Source: Mycolicibacterium porcinum
GTDB lineage: Bacteria > Actinomycetota > Actinomycetes > Mycobacteriales > Mycobacteriaceae
NCBI GenBank assembly: GCA_001942045.1
Contig: MSTD01000013.1
Coordinates: 70,823 to 134,822 of the forward strand
Length of the DNA stretch: 64,000 nucleotides
Reading direction: 5' to 3'
The notes beneath the pieces were generated by a model. It was given only the letters and a program-made list of their open reading frames with translations, made no database searches and had not been told where the DNA came from. This document shows positions 19,377-29,055 of this stretch, one piece after another. A program made the position numbers and the translations under genes. Within the stretch, counting starts at the first letter, position 1; every line of letters starts with the position of its first letter.

Positions 19377-20654
19377 GTGAACGGGGATACGCAGGCCTGG
19401 TATGACGACTTCGACCGGCAACGTCTGGTGGTCGAAGCGCCGAAGGGTGCTGCGCTGCCCGGGACCGATACCGAACACCGCACCGACTTCGCCCGTGACC
19501 GGGCTCGCGTATTGCACAGCGCGGCGCTGCGGCGGCTGGCCGACAAGACCCAGGTCGTCGGCCCTCGGCACGGTGACACCCCACGCACCCGACTCACCCA
19601 TTCACTCGAGGTGGCCCAGATCGGTCGCGGTATGGCGATCGGACTCGGCTGCGATCCCGACCTGGTCGACCTGGCCGGGCTGGCCCACGACATCGGGCAC
19701 CCGCCGTACGGGCACAACGGTGAGCGCGCGCTCGACGAGATCGCGAAACCGTTCGGCGGATTCGAGGGCAATGCCCAGAACTTCCGGATCCTCACCCGAT
19801 TGGAGCCCAAAGTCCTTGATGCCGAAGGGCGGTCGGCCGGGCTCAACCTGACCAGGGCCGCACTGGACGCGGTGGCCAAGTATCCGTGGCCCAGCTTCGG
19901 CACGCGCCGCAAGTACGGCTTCTACGACGACGACGCCGAGGCGGCCGAATGGGTGCGGGCCGGGGCGCCGGCCGAGCGGCCTTGTCTGGAAGCCCAGGTG
20001 ATGGACTGGGCCGACGACGTCGCCTACTCGGTGCACGATGTCGAGGACGGCGTGATCTCCGGGCGCATCGACCTGCGGGTGCTCGGCGATCCCGACGCGG
20101 CCTCGTCGCTGGCAGATCTGGGCGCCAAGAATTTTCCTACCGTCACCCACGACGAACTGCTGGCCGCTGCCGAGCGGCTGTCGCACGTGCCGGTGGTGGC
20201 CGCGGTGGGGAAGTACGACGGGACGGTGGCGTCCTCGGTCGCGCTGAAGACCCTGACCAGTGAACTCGTCGGGCGGTTCGCCAACGCGGCGATCACCCAG
20301 ACCCGGGCGGTCGCCGGTGACGGGCCGCTGCGTCGTTTTGATGCCGACCTCTCCGTGCCGCCGCTGGTGCGCGCCGAAGTGGTGCTGCTCAAGATGCTGG
20401 CGTTGCAGTTCATCATGTCCGATCACCGGCACCTGCAGATCCAGGCCGATCAGCGCACGCTCATCCACGAAGTCGCCCTGGCGTTGTGGGCGCAGGCCCC
20501 CGGCAGCCTGGACCCGCAGTTCGCGCCCGAGTTCGACCTCGCCGCCGACGACGGAGCCCGGCTGCGCGTGGTGGTCGATCAGATCGCGTCCTACACCGAG
20601 AGCCGGCTGGAACGAGTGCACGAGGCGCGCTCGCCCCGGCCGATGGCCGACTAG
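19377..20654 (+). CDS. dgt: dNTP triphosphohydrolase (Dgt type)
   Basis: Splits dNTPs to nucleosides and triphosphate, controlling dNTP pools. HD-domain ligands are seen: H75 in TRLTHSLEV, His104-Asp105 in [15 protein letters not shown], and the later Asp in [16 protein letters not shown]. The 425-residue length fits type 2 Dgt proteins. GTG start 59 bases from the divergent TPM gene; dnaG follows after 52 bases, a conserved actinobacterial pairing. Confidence 0.95.
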   Translation: MNGDTQAWYDDFDRQRLVVEAPKGAALPGTDTEHRTDFARDRARVLHSAALRRLADKTQVVGPRHGDTPRTRLTHSLEVAQIGRGMAIGLGCDPDLVDLAGLAHDIGHPPYGHNGERALDEIAKPFGGFEGNAQNFRILTRLEPKVLDAEGRSAGLNLTRAALDAVAKYPWPSFGTRRKYGFYDDDAEAAEWVRAGAPAERPCLEAQVMDWADDVAYSVHDVEDGVISGRIDLRVLGDPDAASSLADLGAKNFPTVTHDELLAAAERLSHVPVVAAVGKYDGTVASSVALKTLTSELVGRFANAAITQTRAVAGDGPLRRFDADLSVPPLVRAEVVLLKMLALQFIMSDHRHLQIQADQRTLIHEVALALWAQAPGSLDPQFAPEFDLAADDGARLRVVVDQIASYTESRLERVHEARSPRPMAD

Positions 20655-20706
20655 GTCCTCGGTGTCGGCAAACCCGTTCGGAGCCGCTTCCGCGCACGCA
20701 TAGACT

Positions 20707-22611
20707 ATGCCGGTGGCCGGCCGGATTTCAGATCGCGATATCGCGGCCATTCGTGAAAGAGTCCGCATCGAGGACGTCGTCGGTGACTACGTCCAGCTGA
20801 GGCGGGCCGGGGCCGACTCGATGAAGGGTCTGTGCCCGTTTCACGACGAGAAGTCCCCGTCGTTCCATGTGCGGCCGAACCACGGTCACTTCCATTGCTT
20901 CGGCTGTGGCGAGGGTGGCGACGTGTATGCCTTCATCCAGAAGATCGAACACGTCAATTTCGTCGAAGCGGTCGAGCTGCTGGCCGATCGGGTCAACTAC
21001 ACCGTCACCTATACGGGCTCGTCGACGACCAATGTGCAGCGTGACCGGGGCAGCCGCAGCCGGTTGCTGGCCGCCAATGCCGCCGCTCAGGAGTTCTACG
21101 CCGAGGCGCTGAACTCCGATGAGGCGGCGGAGGCGCGCAAATACCTGACCGAGCGCAACTTCGACGCCGCCGCGGCCGCTCAGTTCGGCTGCGGGTTCGC
21201 GCCGTCTGGATGGGATACGCTGACAAAGCACTTGCTACGCAAGGGTTTTGAGTTCAAGGAGTTGGAAGCGGCCGGTCTGAGCCGGGAGGGCAAGCGCGGG
21301 CCGATGGACCGGTTCCACCGTCGCCTGCTGTGGCCGATCCGGGTGTCCTCGGGTGAGACCATCGGCTTCGGCGCACGCCGGTTGTTCGACGACGACCAGA
21401 ACCAGGCGAAGTACGTCAACACCCCCGAGACGGTGCTCTACAAGAAGTCACAGGTGTTGTTCGGCCTGGACCGCGCCAAGCGCGACATCGCCAAGGGGCA
21501 CCAGGCCGTCGTCGTCGAGGGATACACCGACGTGATGGCCATGCACTTGGCCGGGGTGACCACCGCGGTGGCCTCGTGCGGCACCGCGTTCGGTGAACAG
21601 CACCTGTCGATGCTGCGCCGATTGATGATGGACGACAACTTCTTCCGTGGCGAGCTGATCTACGTGTTCGACGGCGACGCCGCCGGCCAGGCCGCCGCGG
21701 TGAAGGCGTTCGAGGGCGAGCAGAACCTGTCGGGCCAGTCGTTCGTGGCGGTGGCGCCTGACGGTATGGATCCGTGCGATCTGCGGCTGCGCTCCGGCGA
21801 CGGCGCGGTGCGCGACCTGGTGGCGCGCCGAACTCCGTTGTTCGAGTTCGTGATTCGCAGTGCACTGGCCGAACATGACCTGGACAGCGCCGAAGGCCGG
21901 GTGGCTGCGCTGCGGCGTTGCGTGCCGATGGCGGCCCGGATCAAAGATCCGACGCTGCGCGACGAGTACGCCCGGCAGTTGGCCGGCTGGGTCGGCTGGG
22001 ACAACGTCGCCCAGGTGCTCGGCCGGGTCCGGGAGGAAGCCAGCGGTGGCCGCAAGGACTCCCGGCGTCAGCCCGCCGGACGGCAGGCCCGTCCCGCGGC
22101 GGCGCCCGTGCCGCGCCCCGACCCGTCGGATCCGACCCTGTGGCCGCAACGTGAGGCGCTCAAGGCCGCTCTGCAATATCCGGCGATCTCCGGGCCGGTG
22201 TTCGACTCGTTGACCGTCGAGAGTTTCACCCATCCCGGGTATGCCGCGGTGCGATCGGCGATCGAGGCGTCGGGCGGCATGGCGGCGGGTAAATCGGGGG
22301 CCCAGTGGATCGAGGCGGTCCGCGAACAGACCACGTCGCCGGCAGCGGCCGGCCTGGTCAACGAACTGGGTGTGGAGGCCATCAACGTCGAGGATGACGA
22401 GCAGCTGCCGCGCTACATCAGCGGTGTGCTGGCCCGCCTGCAGGAAGTGTGGGTGGGTCGCCAGATCGCCGAGGTGAAGTCCAAGCTGCAACGCATGTCG
22501 CCGGTGGAGCAGGGAGACGAATATCACGCCCTCTTCGGTGACCTGGTGGCGATGGAGTCCTACCGGCGCAGCCTGCTGGAACAGGCCAGCGGCGACGACC
22601 TGACTGCGTGA
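20707..22611 (+). CDS. dnaG: DNA primase
   Basis: Synthesises RNA primers for replication. 634 residues: zinc domain with C43-P-F-H46 and C64-F-G-C67, the RNAP basic core, and a TOPRIM domain (VVVEGYTDVMAMHLAG, then YVFDGDAAGQAA). The C-terminal helicase-binding part is present after a charged linker rich in Arg/Pro/Ala. ATG 20707 gives the expected MPVAGRISDRDI start. Confidence 0.98.
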   Translation: MPVAGRISDRDIAAIRERVRIEDVVGDYVQLRRAGADSMKGLCPFHDEKSPSFHVRPNHGHFHCFGCGEGGDVYAFIQKIEHVNFVEAVELLADRVNYTVTYTGSSTTNVQRDRGSRSRLLAANAAAQEFYAEALNSDEAAEARKYLTERNFDAAAAAQFGCGFAPSGWDTLTKHLLRKGFEFKELEAAGLSREGKRGPMDRFHRRLLWPIRVSSGETIGFGARRLFDDDQNQAKYVNTPETVLYKKSQVLFGLDRAKRDIAKGHQAVVVEGYTDVMAMHLAGVTTAVASCGTAFGEQHLSMLRRLMMDDNFFRGELIYVFDGDAAGQAAAVKAFEGEQNLSGQSFVAVAPDGMDPCDLRLRSGDGAVRDLVARRTPLFEFVIRSALAEHDLDSAEGRVAALRRCVPMAARIKDPTLRDEYARQLAGWVGWDNVAQVLGRVREEASGGRKDSRRQPAGRQARPAAAPVPRPDPSDPTLWPQREALKAALQYPAISGPVFDSLTVESFTHPGYAAVRSAIEASGGMAAGKSGAQWIEAVREQTTSPAAAGLVNELGVEAINVEDDEQLPRYISGVLARLQEVWVGRQIAEVKSKLQRMSPVEQGDEYHALFGDLVAMESYRRSLLEQASGDDLTA

Positions 22612-22673
22612 TCGCCGACATCGCGATAGGGTGAGGCGCAGTCGGGCCCCTACACGCGAAAGAGGCAAACCCG

Positions 22674-22967
22674 GTGACACTGTTCAACACGCAGACGCGG
22701 CGTTACGTTGCAGTCGGCGCATTCGCGCTGGTCGCAGGCGCGGCCGCGGCCGCCCCGGCGCTCCTCGCCACCACCTCCGGCCCCGAGGTCTCGGCCCAGC
22801 CGGCCTGCCTGGCCTGGTTCGGCAACAAGGAGGACGGCAAGTGCCTGTCCTACTCGAACGGAATGCCGGCCAACGTGGGCACGCCGTGGGTGGGCGCAGG
22901 CGGTAACGGCGGGTTCGTGACCGGCCCGCTGCTGCCCGGCACGTCGATCAACCAGGGGATCGGCTAG
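22674..22967 (+). CDS. Small secreted protein with two cysteines
   Basis: 97 residues with a Sec signal peptide (about 1-35, cleavage near VSAQP) and a short mature part having CLAWFGNKEDGKCLSYSNG, probably one disulfide loop, followed by a Gly-rich end. I recall such short exported proteins in mycobacteria but no function. GTG start with AAAGAGGC upstream, 62 bases after dnaG. Confidence 0.75.
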   Translation: MTLFNTQTRRYVAVGAFALVAGAAAAAPALLATTSGPEVSAQPACLAWFGNKEDGKCLSYSNGMPANVGTPWVGAGGNGGFVTGPLLPGTSINQGIG

Positions 22968-22971
22968 GCCC

Positions 22972-23235
22972 CTACCAGCTACGTTTCCCAGACGCGTCGG
23001 TGGACTCCTTGGTGGAGTACACCGACGTTTCTGCGTCTATGGGGGTGAGGGTGAGGAACTGCGGGTCAGGCGACACCCGCTTCGCGATCTTGCGCCGTCC
23101 GGCGTCCATTACTGCCTTGGTGGCCGGATTGGAGGTCACCGCACGGTAGGTGCTGGCGATCTGCTCATAGCGGCGTCGCCCGGCCTTTGCGCCCAGCACG
23201 TAGCCGACGGCGATCACGGCGGCATAGCGGATCAC
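22972..23235 (-). CDS. Small conserved mycobacterial protein (Rv2342-like)
   Basis: 87 residues starting at GTG 23235, preceded by a strong GGGAGGA. An N-terminal hydrophobic stretch (AAVIAVGYVLGAKAG) is followed by basic RRRYEQIASTYRAV and GRRKIAKRV, so it may be a short membrane-tethered protein. Adjacent to dnaG in mycobacteria. Function unknown. Confidence 0.75.
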   Translation of the reverse strand: MIRYAAVIAVGYVLGAKAGRRRYEQIASTYRAVTSNPATKAVMDAGRRKIAKRVSPDPQFLTLTPIDAETSVYSTKESTDASGKRSW

Positions 23236-23352
23236 AGTGTTCCTCCCACGGCAGAGTTTGTGTGTTCCATCCTGCCTCACCCGCACCCCGGCGCGCCCGT
23301 CTGGGAGCGAGTTGGCGGCAGCGGCGGTCCGTACGCTAGAGTCAACGCTCGG

Positions 23353-23369
23353 CCGCGGAGCTTCCGCGG
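23353..23369. other. Short hairpin before tRNA-Asn
   Basis: Perfect 7-bp arms CCGCGGA/TCCGCGG around GCT, ending seven bases before the tRNA 5-prime end. It may be a leader hairpin of the precursor. Confidence 0.4.
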
Positions 23370-23376
23370 AAGGTAG

Positions 23377-23449
23377 TCCCCTGTAGCTCAATTGGCAGAG
23401 CTCCCGACTGTTAATCGGGCGGTTGATGGTTCGAGTCCATCCGGGGGAG
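23377..23449 (+). tRNA. tRNA-Asn (GTT)
   Basis: Full cloverleaf: acceptor TCCCCTG pairs with CGGGGGA, D arm GCTC/GAGC, anticodon loop CTGTTAA with GTT at 23410-23412, T loop TTCGAGT. The 3-prime CCA is not encoded. Confidence 0.95.
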
Positions 23450-23472
23450 CAAGTTCTCGAAAACCCCAGCGT

Positions 23473-23787
23473 TTATGACTGGGGCCGGGCCTGAGCCTGA
23501 CGGGCCGCCTGGGTAAGCGCCTCCACCAGTGGATTGGACGCCGAAGCGAGAGCTTTCCGCTCCTCATCGGTCAATTGGTAGAACGTCCACACGCCCCAGG
23601 CTGCCGGCCGCACGTACACCGTCACCTGTTGCCGGTTGTTCTGCAGCACCGCCGGCACGGGTACGGCGCGATCGAGGGTGGCGGCGCTGGCCATCTCCTC
23701 GGCGATCTGCTGGACGTTGACTGATTCCTGCAGTTGGTACAGCACGGCCTTGTTGGCGGGGCCTTCCATGGCGAGGAACCAAGCCAT
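23473..23787 (-). CDS. Conserved hypothetical protein
   Basis: 104 residues from ATG 23787 (MAWFLAMEGPANKAVLYQLQ), with AAGGAGA well placed upstream. Soluble, no signal peptide. It contains QQVTVYVRPAAWGVWTFYQL, a likely beta-sheet core. I do not recognise a family. It lies alone between tRNA-Asn and the divergent lipoprotein gene. Confidence 0.7.
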   Translation of the reverse strand: MAWFLAMEGPANKAVLYQLQESVNVQQIAEEMASAATLDRAVPVPAVLQNNRQQVTVYVRPAAWGVWTFYQLTDEERKALASASNPLVEALTQAARQAQARPQS

Positions 23788-23908
23788 CAGTGTCTCCTTG
23801 AGGTAAGTGGTGAGCGGTGATCGCGGGTCGGATCGCAAACAGTGTCACCTATCGACGCGCCGCCGTCAGCCCACTCGTTGAGCCGGTTTGATTCGCTACC
23901 CTCGGGGT

Positions 23909-24400
23909 GTGTACCCACGGCTGTTCGCCATCGTCGCCTTCGTCGGTTTCCTCGCGGTTGGTTGCGGCTGGAGTCCGTCATCCGCGCCGCCCCCGAAGCC
24001 CGATACCTGCGCCCCGTCGGACGGTCCCAGCGCTGACACGGTCGCCGAGCAGATCGCGAAACTGCCCGCACCCGCAGCGGGTAAGGAATGGACCCAGATC
24101 GGCACCGGGCACACCACCAACTGCCGCCTGTACTGGGTGCAGGTGGGCCAGTCGAACCCGGAGCCCAACAGCGTCGGGCAGCTGCTGTTCTTCGACCGGC
24201 AGACCCCGCTCGGCCCGGCCACCCCGGAGCCCCGGCCGTACATCAATGTGGTCACCAACGCCGATGACAGTGTGGTGGTGAACTACCAGTGGCAGCAGGG
24301 CCACGATTCGCCGACCTCGCCGACCGGTATCGCCACCGTGCGGTTCCGGATCGGGGACGACGGCAAACTGGTTGCCGTCGACCCGATTCCGAAGCCCTGA
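23909..24400 (+). CDS. LppP/LprE-family protein
   Basis: 163 residues from GTG 23909. An N-terminal signal (RLFAIVAFVGFLAVGCGW) has a Cys in lipobox position, but the box AVGC is weak, so lipidation is probable rather than sure. The C-terminal half shows the family pattern CRLYWVQVG, LLFFDRQTPLG, TPEPRPYINVV, NYQWQQG and GIATVRFRIGDDGKL. Surface protein of unknown role, mycobacteria-specific. Confidence 0.85.
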   Translation: MYPRLFAIVAFVGFLAVGCGWSPSSAPPPKPDTCAPSDGPSADTVAEQIAKLPAPAAGKEWTQIGTGHTTNCRLYWVQVGQSNPEPNSVGQLLFFDRQTPLGPATPEPRPYINVVTNADDSVVVNYQWQQGHDSPTSPTGIATVRFRIGDDGKLVAVDPIPKP

Positions 24401-24406
24401 GCCGCC

Positions 24407-26329
24407 TCAGCCGTTGAGCAGCTCGGCGGGGTCGAGCATCGCCGCGTAACGCAGCTGCTCGGGGATCCCGAATCCGTCGACCAGGGTTTCGACGTGCGGG
24501 CGCAGTGACCGGCAGCGTTCGTTGATCCCGCGCGTCACGGCCTTGGCGCGTTCGGTGGACAGGAACCGGTGCTCGATGAACCAGGCCTTGTCGCCCTCGA
24601 TCACCGACAGCGCGTACAGGTCGCAGACATCCTCGAGGAGCTCGCGGGCGGTGTCGTCCTCGCAGGCGTCGATGCCTGCGACGAACGCTTCCAGGATGAC
24701 CCGGTCGATGTGCGCCTGCGCGGCATGCAGCACGTGATCCTGCACGGCGTTGAAGGCGTCGAAGGCCGACATCTCCTTGGATTTGCCCTGCAGCCGCCGG
24801 GCGACCGAGGCCAGCATGTACTCCTCGCGGTCCTCGAACATCTTGACCTGGGTGCCGCGGTTGAACAGGCTGCCTTCCTCCTCGTTGTCCTGGCGGCTGT
24901 CCAGGACGGTCTGGATGATGGTCTCGGCCGCAGTGCGCTTCAGCACCCGCTCGCCGGCGTAGTTGGCCGCGAACCGCACCCATTCGACCGGGCTCATGCC
25001 CTTGATGTCGTCGGCGTAGGCGGTGAGCAGTTCTTTGGCCACCAGCTGGGTGAGCACATGGTTGTCACCCTCGAACGTGGTGAACACGTCGGTGTCGGCG
25101 CGCAGGGCGATCAGCCGGTTCTCGGCCAGATAGCCTGCGCCGCCGCAGGCTTCGCGAGCCTCCTGGATGGCGTGGCTGGCGTGCCAGGTGTTGGCGGCTT
25201 TCAGGCCGGCGGCGCGGGCCTCCAGCTCGCGCTGCTCCTCGGCATCCGGATCGTCGGAGGTCTGCAACTCGTGGCATTTGGCCACCAGCTCGTTCTGGGC
25301 GAACTGCAGCGCGTAGGACTTGGCGATCAGCGGCAGCAGCCGGCGCTGGTGCACCAGGTAGTCCATGATCAGGACTTCCTCATCGCTCTTCGGGGCTTCG
25401 AACTGCCTGCGTTCCAACGCATATCGCGTGGCGATGTCCAGCGCCACCCGTGCGGCCGCCGCAGCGCTGCCGCCGACGGTGACCCGGCCTCGGATCAAGG
25501 TCCCCAGCATCGTGAAGAACCGCCGGCCCGGGTTCTCGATCGGTGAGCTGTAGGTGCCGTCGGGGGCGACGTCGGCGTAGCGGTTGAGCAGGTTCTCGCG
25601 CGGGACGCGCACGTGATCGAAGACGATGCGCCCGTTGTCGACGCCGGGCAGGCCACCCTTGTAGTGGCAGTCCGACGTGGTCACGCCGGGCAGGTCGCTG
25701 CCGTCGTCGTCGCGGATCGGGACCACAAAACAGTGCACGCCGTGGCCTTCCCCGTCCGGCGTGATCAGCTGTGCGAAAACCGTTGCCACCCGCGCCGTCT
25801 CGGCGGCTCCGCCGATGTAGTCCTTGCGCGCGGTGGGGGTGGGGGAGTGAACGACGAATTCCTGGGTTTCCGGATCGTAGGTGGCGGTGGTCTCCAGTGA
25901 CTGCACGTCGCTGCCGTGACCGGTCTCGGTCATCGCGAAGCAGCCGAGCAGGTCGAGATCGATGAGCCGGCGCACGTACGCCTTGTGGTGGCGCTCGGTG
26001 CCGAGGTTCTCGATCGCGCCGCCGAACAGGCCCCATTGCACCCCGGCCTTCACCATCAACGAAAGGTCGCTCATGGCCAGCATCTCGATGCTGGTGATGG
26101 CGGCGCCGACGTCACCGTTGCCGCCGTGTTCCTTGCGGAAGCCGTCCTCGGCGGCCCCGGCCGCCGCCATGATCTTGAGCTGCTCGGCCACCTTGGCCCG
26201 GGCGATGACGGTGTTCGGGGTGTAGTGCGGCCGGAAGATCTCGTCCGACAACCTGGTCCGCATGGCGTTCTTGACGTCGCGCCAACGGCCGTCCAACGTG
26301 TTTCGCAGATGCTCGGCAGTGGAGGTCAT
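24407..26329 (-). CDS. Acyl-CoA oxidase/dehydrogenase family protein (long form)
   Basis: 640 residues, which with the C-terminal extension is closer to peroxisomal-type acyl-CoA oxidases than to ordinary 390-residue FadE proteins. FAD/substrate motifs: CFAMTETGHGSDVQSLETTA, GVHCFVVPIRD, LPGVDNGRIVFDHVRVPRE, ALERRQF. It should catalyse the first step of beta-oxidation on an acyl-CoA; oxidase versus dehydrogenase cannot be settled from sequence. ATG 26329 chosen (MTSTAEHLRN). Confidence 0.88.
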   Translation of the reverse strand: MTSTAEHLRNTLDGRWRDVKNAMRTRLSDEIFRPHYTPNTVIARAKVAEQLKIMAAAGAAEDGFRKEHGGNGDVGAAITSIEMLAMSDLSLMVKAGVQWGLFGGAIENLGTERHHKAYVRRLIDLDLLGCFAMTETGHGSDVQSLETTATYDPETQEFVVHSPTPTARKDYIGGAAETARVATVFAQLITPDGEGHGVHCFVVPIRDDDGSDLPGVTTSDCHYKGGLPGVDNGRIVFDHVRVPRENLLNRYADVAPDGTYSSPIENPGRRFFTMLGTLIRGRVTVGGSAAAAARVALDIATRYALERRQFEAPKSDEEVLIMDYLVHQRRLLPLIAKSYALQFAQNELVAKCHELQTSDDPDAEEQRELEARAAGLKAANTWHASHAIQEAREACGGAGYLAENRLIALRADTDVFTTFEGDNHVLTQLVAKELLTAYADDIKGMSPVEWVRFAANYAGERVLKRTAAETIIQTVLDSRQDNEEEGSLFNRGTQVKMFEDREEYMLASVARRLQGKSKEMSAFDAFNAVQDHVLHAAQAHIDRVILEAFVAGIDACEDDTARELLEDVCDLYALSVIEGDKAWFIEHRFLSTERAKAVTRGINERCRSLRPHVETLVDGFGIPEQLRYAAMLDPAELLNG

Positions 26330-26425
26330 ATCCGACGGTAACGCGTACCGCCGTTGCTGTCGGTCGTTGTCGCCAAGGTAAGCCTTCCTGGACAAGCGTC
26401 ACCTGTCCGCGAAAGACTGGCGACC

Positions 26426-27160
26426 ATGCCGGACTCGGTCGGGGAATCGCTGTCTCCCACCGGCTTGCCGCACGTGAGCTATCACCGGCATGCCGATGTG
26501 ACGGGTGGCTGGTTGCGTGCCGCCACTTTCGGTGCGATGGATGGTCTGGTCAGCAACACCGCGTTGATCGCCGGTGTCGGGGCCAGCGCCTCAGCGCACA
26601 CCGTGGTGCTCAGCGGTGTGGCCGGGTTGCTGGCCGGGGCCTTCTCGATGGCGCTCGGTGAGTACACCTCGGTGACCACCGCCAACGAGCAGGTCGATTC
26701 CGAGGTCAAGGTGGAGCGTCGGTCGTTCCGCAAGAATCCCGAGGCCGAGCAGGCCGAACTCGTGGCCATGCTCCAGGAGATGGGGATGACGGCCGAGACG
26801 GCGACGAAGGCCAGCGAGGAAATCCACCGCGACCAGAATCGGGCCTTGAACTTTCACCTCGTGCAGGAATTGGGTGTGCACCCGACGGAGAAACCGTCGC
26901 CGTGGGTGGCCGGCGGCTCGTCTTTCGTGTTGTTTGCGATCGGTGCGGTCATCCCGCTCATCCCGTACCTGCTCGGCTTCGAATCGTTGTGGCTCGGGCT
27001 GGCGTGCGGCGGGGTGGGCCTGTTGATCGCGGGCGGCGTGGCGGCCAAGTTCACCCGCAAGTCGGTGGCCATCGCCGGGCTGCGGCAGCTGGTGTTCGGG
27101 GCCGTCGCGATTGCGGCCACCTACGCCGTCGGCATCTTGGTCGGCGCTGTGCTGACCTGA
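26426..27160 (+). CDS. VIT1/CCC1-family transporter
   Basis: Membrane protein of 244 residues of the family that moves Fe2+/Mn2+ out of the cytosol in plants and yeast. Two helices near 30-75 contain ATFGAMDGLVSNTALIAG and AFSMALGEYTSV, a charged cytoplasmic metal-binding segment follows (about 85-160, VERRSFRKNPEAEQAELVAM), then three C-terminal helices. Its stop shares a base with the next gene (TGATG), so they are coupled. Confidence 0.9.
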   Translation: MPDSVGESLSPTGLPHVSYHRHADVTGGWLRAATFGAMDGLVSNTALIAGVGASASAHTVVLSGVAGLLAGAFSMALGEYTSVTTANEQVDSEVKVERRSFRKNPEAEQAELVAMLQEMGMTAETATKASEEIHRDQNRALNFHLVQELGVHPTEKPSPWVAGGSSFVLFAIGAVIPLIPYLLGFESLWLGLACGGVGLLIAGGVAAKFTRKSVAIAGLRQLVFGAVAIAATYAVGILVGAVLT

Positions 27161-28221
27161 TGCTGCGCCGCATTCTGTTGGCCGGTGCCATCGTGGTGTC
27201 GGCGTGTGGGCCGGCGCATGCCGAGCCCGGCCTGGACTACCTCGGCCAGCGCCAGGTGACGCCCGGCGCCACGCTGGACGGCACGGTGATCGGCGGGCTG
27301 TCGGGCATCAGTTACGACCCGGCCGCCGACCTGTACTACATCATCAGCGACGACCGCTCCGCCAAGAATCCGGCACGTTTCTACACCGCGCGGATCACGC
27401 TGTCGGACAACGGTATCGGCGATGTCGAGTTCGTCGGCACCCAGCCGTGGCTCGACCGCGGCGGACAACCGTTCGCGCCGTTGAACATTGACACACAGCC
27501 ACCGGTGGTGCCGCCCGATCCCGAGGCCATCGCCTTCGATGCCCGCAGGCAACGGCTGTACTGGACCAGCGAGGGGGAGCGCCGTGTCGAGGGGCCGGGG
27601 GCGCCGGTCCTGCTCGACCCGTGGGTGCGCACCGCCGGCCTCGACGGCGGCTTCCTCGGCGAGTTCGCGCTGCCCGACGGGTTCCGGATGTCGGCGGACG
27701 AGCACGGCCCGCGGCGCAACAACGCGCTGGAAGGCCTCACGCTCACGCCCGATGGTCGGTATCTGTGGGCGGCCATGGAGGGGCCCGACTATGACGACGG
27801 TCCGCCACCCGACGCGCAGCGCGGCGCCCTGACCCGCATCGTCCGCTTCGACGTTGAGTCCGGAGCGCTCGACGGTCGGTACACCTACCCGTTGGATCCG
27901 GTCAGCGCCGGTCCGGGCGGCGACAACGGCCTGTCGGATCTGGTGGCGCTCGACGACAACAGCTTTCTGGTGATCGAACGCGGCTTCGGCACACACGTCG
28001 CGGTGCGGATCTACCGCGCGAACCTTGTCGAGGGATCGACCGAGCTGCGCAAGACGCTGCTGGCCGACTTGACCGACACGCCGGGGCTGGACCCGCTGGA
28101 CAACATCGAGGGAATCACGTTGGGGCCCAAGCTGCCCGACGGCCGGCAAGCCGTGATCGCCGTCAGTGATGACAATTTCTCGCCCACGCAGGTGACGCAG
28201 TTCCTGCTGTTCGCGCTGTAG
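27160..28221 (+). CDS. Secreted phytase-like esterase
   Basis: 353 residues with a signal peptide (1-21, possible lipobox VSAC). The rest reads as the 'esterase-like activity of phytase' domain: GLSGISYDPAADLYYIISDD, DPEAIAFD, NALEGLTLTPDGRYLWAAME, GLSDLVALDDNSFLVIERG, DNIEGITLGPKLPDGR. A beta-propeller with acidic metal sites is expected. Translationally coupled to the VIT1-type transporter. Substrate unknown. Confidence 0.88.
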   Translation: MLRRILLAGAIVVSACGPAHAEPGLDYLGQRQVTPGATLDGTVIGGLSGISYDPAADLYYIISDDRSAKNPARFYTARITLSDNGIGDVEFVGTQPWLDRGGQPFAPLNIDTQPPVVPPDPEAIAFDARRQRLYWTSEGERRVEGPGAPVLLDPWVRTAGLDGGFLGEFALPDGFRMSADEHGPRRNNALEGLTLTPDGRYLWAAMEGPDYDDGPPPDAQRGALTRIVRFDVESGALDGRYTYPLDPVSAGPGGDNGLSDLVALDDNSFLVIERGFGTHVAVRIYRANLVEGSTELRKTLLADLTDTPGLDPLDNIEGITLGPKLPDGRQAVIAVSDDNFSPTQVTQFLLFAL

Positions 28222-28236
28222 CCGCGGTGGGGGCTT

Positions 28237-28293
28237 CGAGATCGACGCCAGGGTCGTGAAACTCGACGAATCGTGACCCTCACGTCGATCTCG
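28237..28293. repeat. Imperfect inverted repeat between convergent genes
   Basis: Left arm 28237-28259 begins CGAGATCGACG; right arm 28271-28293 is its near reverse complement (19 of 23 positions). The arm CGAGATCGACGTGAGGGTC recurs near 36036. Possible bidirectional terminator or dispersed palindromic element. Confidence 0.65.
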
Positions 28294-28322
28294 GCGAGAG
28301 CGAGGCGGGCAAAACGCGGCGG

Positions 28323-29000
28323 CTACTTCAACAACGCGTGCCGGTCGAAGTAGAAGTAGGTATATGCCGCGGTGATCGCGCAGACGACCGTGGCCACCAG
28401 CAGCATCTGCGAGCCGCTGACGACAAAGCTGATGAAGCCGCCGACGATGGCGCCGCCGGCGAATCCGGACCAGAGCATGAAATACCCCAGCCAGTCGCTC
28501 AATTGGCCGCCGCTGATGTGGCGTTCGATGCCCTGGCCCATCTTCACCAGTGTCCCGGTCACGTAACTCAGCGGGATCGACACCTCGTCGTCTTTGACGA
28601 ACGACGTGTTCAAGGCGCCGATACCCAAGGCCACGAACAGGATTGGGACATACGGAACATCACGGGCCGTCCAGCCGCGCTCGACGAGGTCGACCACGGT
28701 GGAGACGACCAGCGCAAGCGTCGTCAGCACCGTCGCACCGTGGGGATGATTGACCCACAGATGGCGGCGGCACAGCGAGGCGATCACGTCTCCGCCGACG
28801 AAGGCGAGCAGCAGCAGTGCGGCACCGATGGCCAGCCACTCCTCGCCCTGGAACAGCCCGAGGAACGCCCGCTCGGTGTTGCCGGTCATGAAGGTGACGA
28901 AGTACCCCGCTGAATGGGTGAACGCGGCGGCGCCCAGCACTCCGGCCAGGCCGGCCAGAACCCACGACAGTCGGGCTTCGCCGTCGAACTGCTGCGCCAT
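28323..29000 (-). CDS. DUF1275 (YoaK-family) membrane protein
   Basis: 225 residues, about six membrane helices. Family signs are the N-terminal GVLGAAAFTHSAGYFVTFMTGN and GALNTSFVKDDEVSIPLSYVTGTLVKMGQ. Function in bacteria is unknown. A start three codons upstream (29009) is equally possible. It converges with the esterase gene and stands alone. Confidence 0.88.
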   Translation of the reverse strand: MAQQFDGEARLSWVLAGLAGVLGAAAFTHSAGYFVTFMTGNTERAFLGLFQGEEWLAIGAALLLLAFVGGDVIASLCRRHLWVNHPHGATVLTTLALVVSTVVDLVERGWTARDVPYVPILFVALGIGALNTSFVKDDEVSIPLSYVTGTLVKMGQGIERHISGGQLSDWLGYFMLWSGFAGGAIVGGFISFVVSGSQMLLVATVVCAITAAYTYFYFDRHALLK

Positions 29001-29055
29001 GGTCCCCATTGTGGGGAGCTTTGCCGGTGCTCGGGACGAGTTTCGGCCCGCGGCG

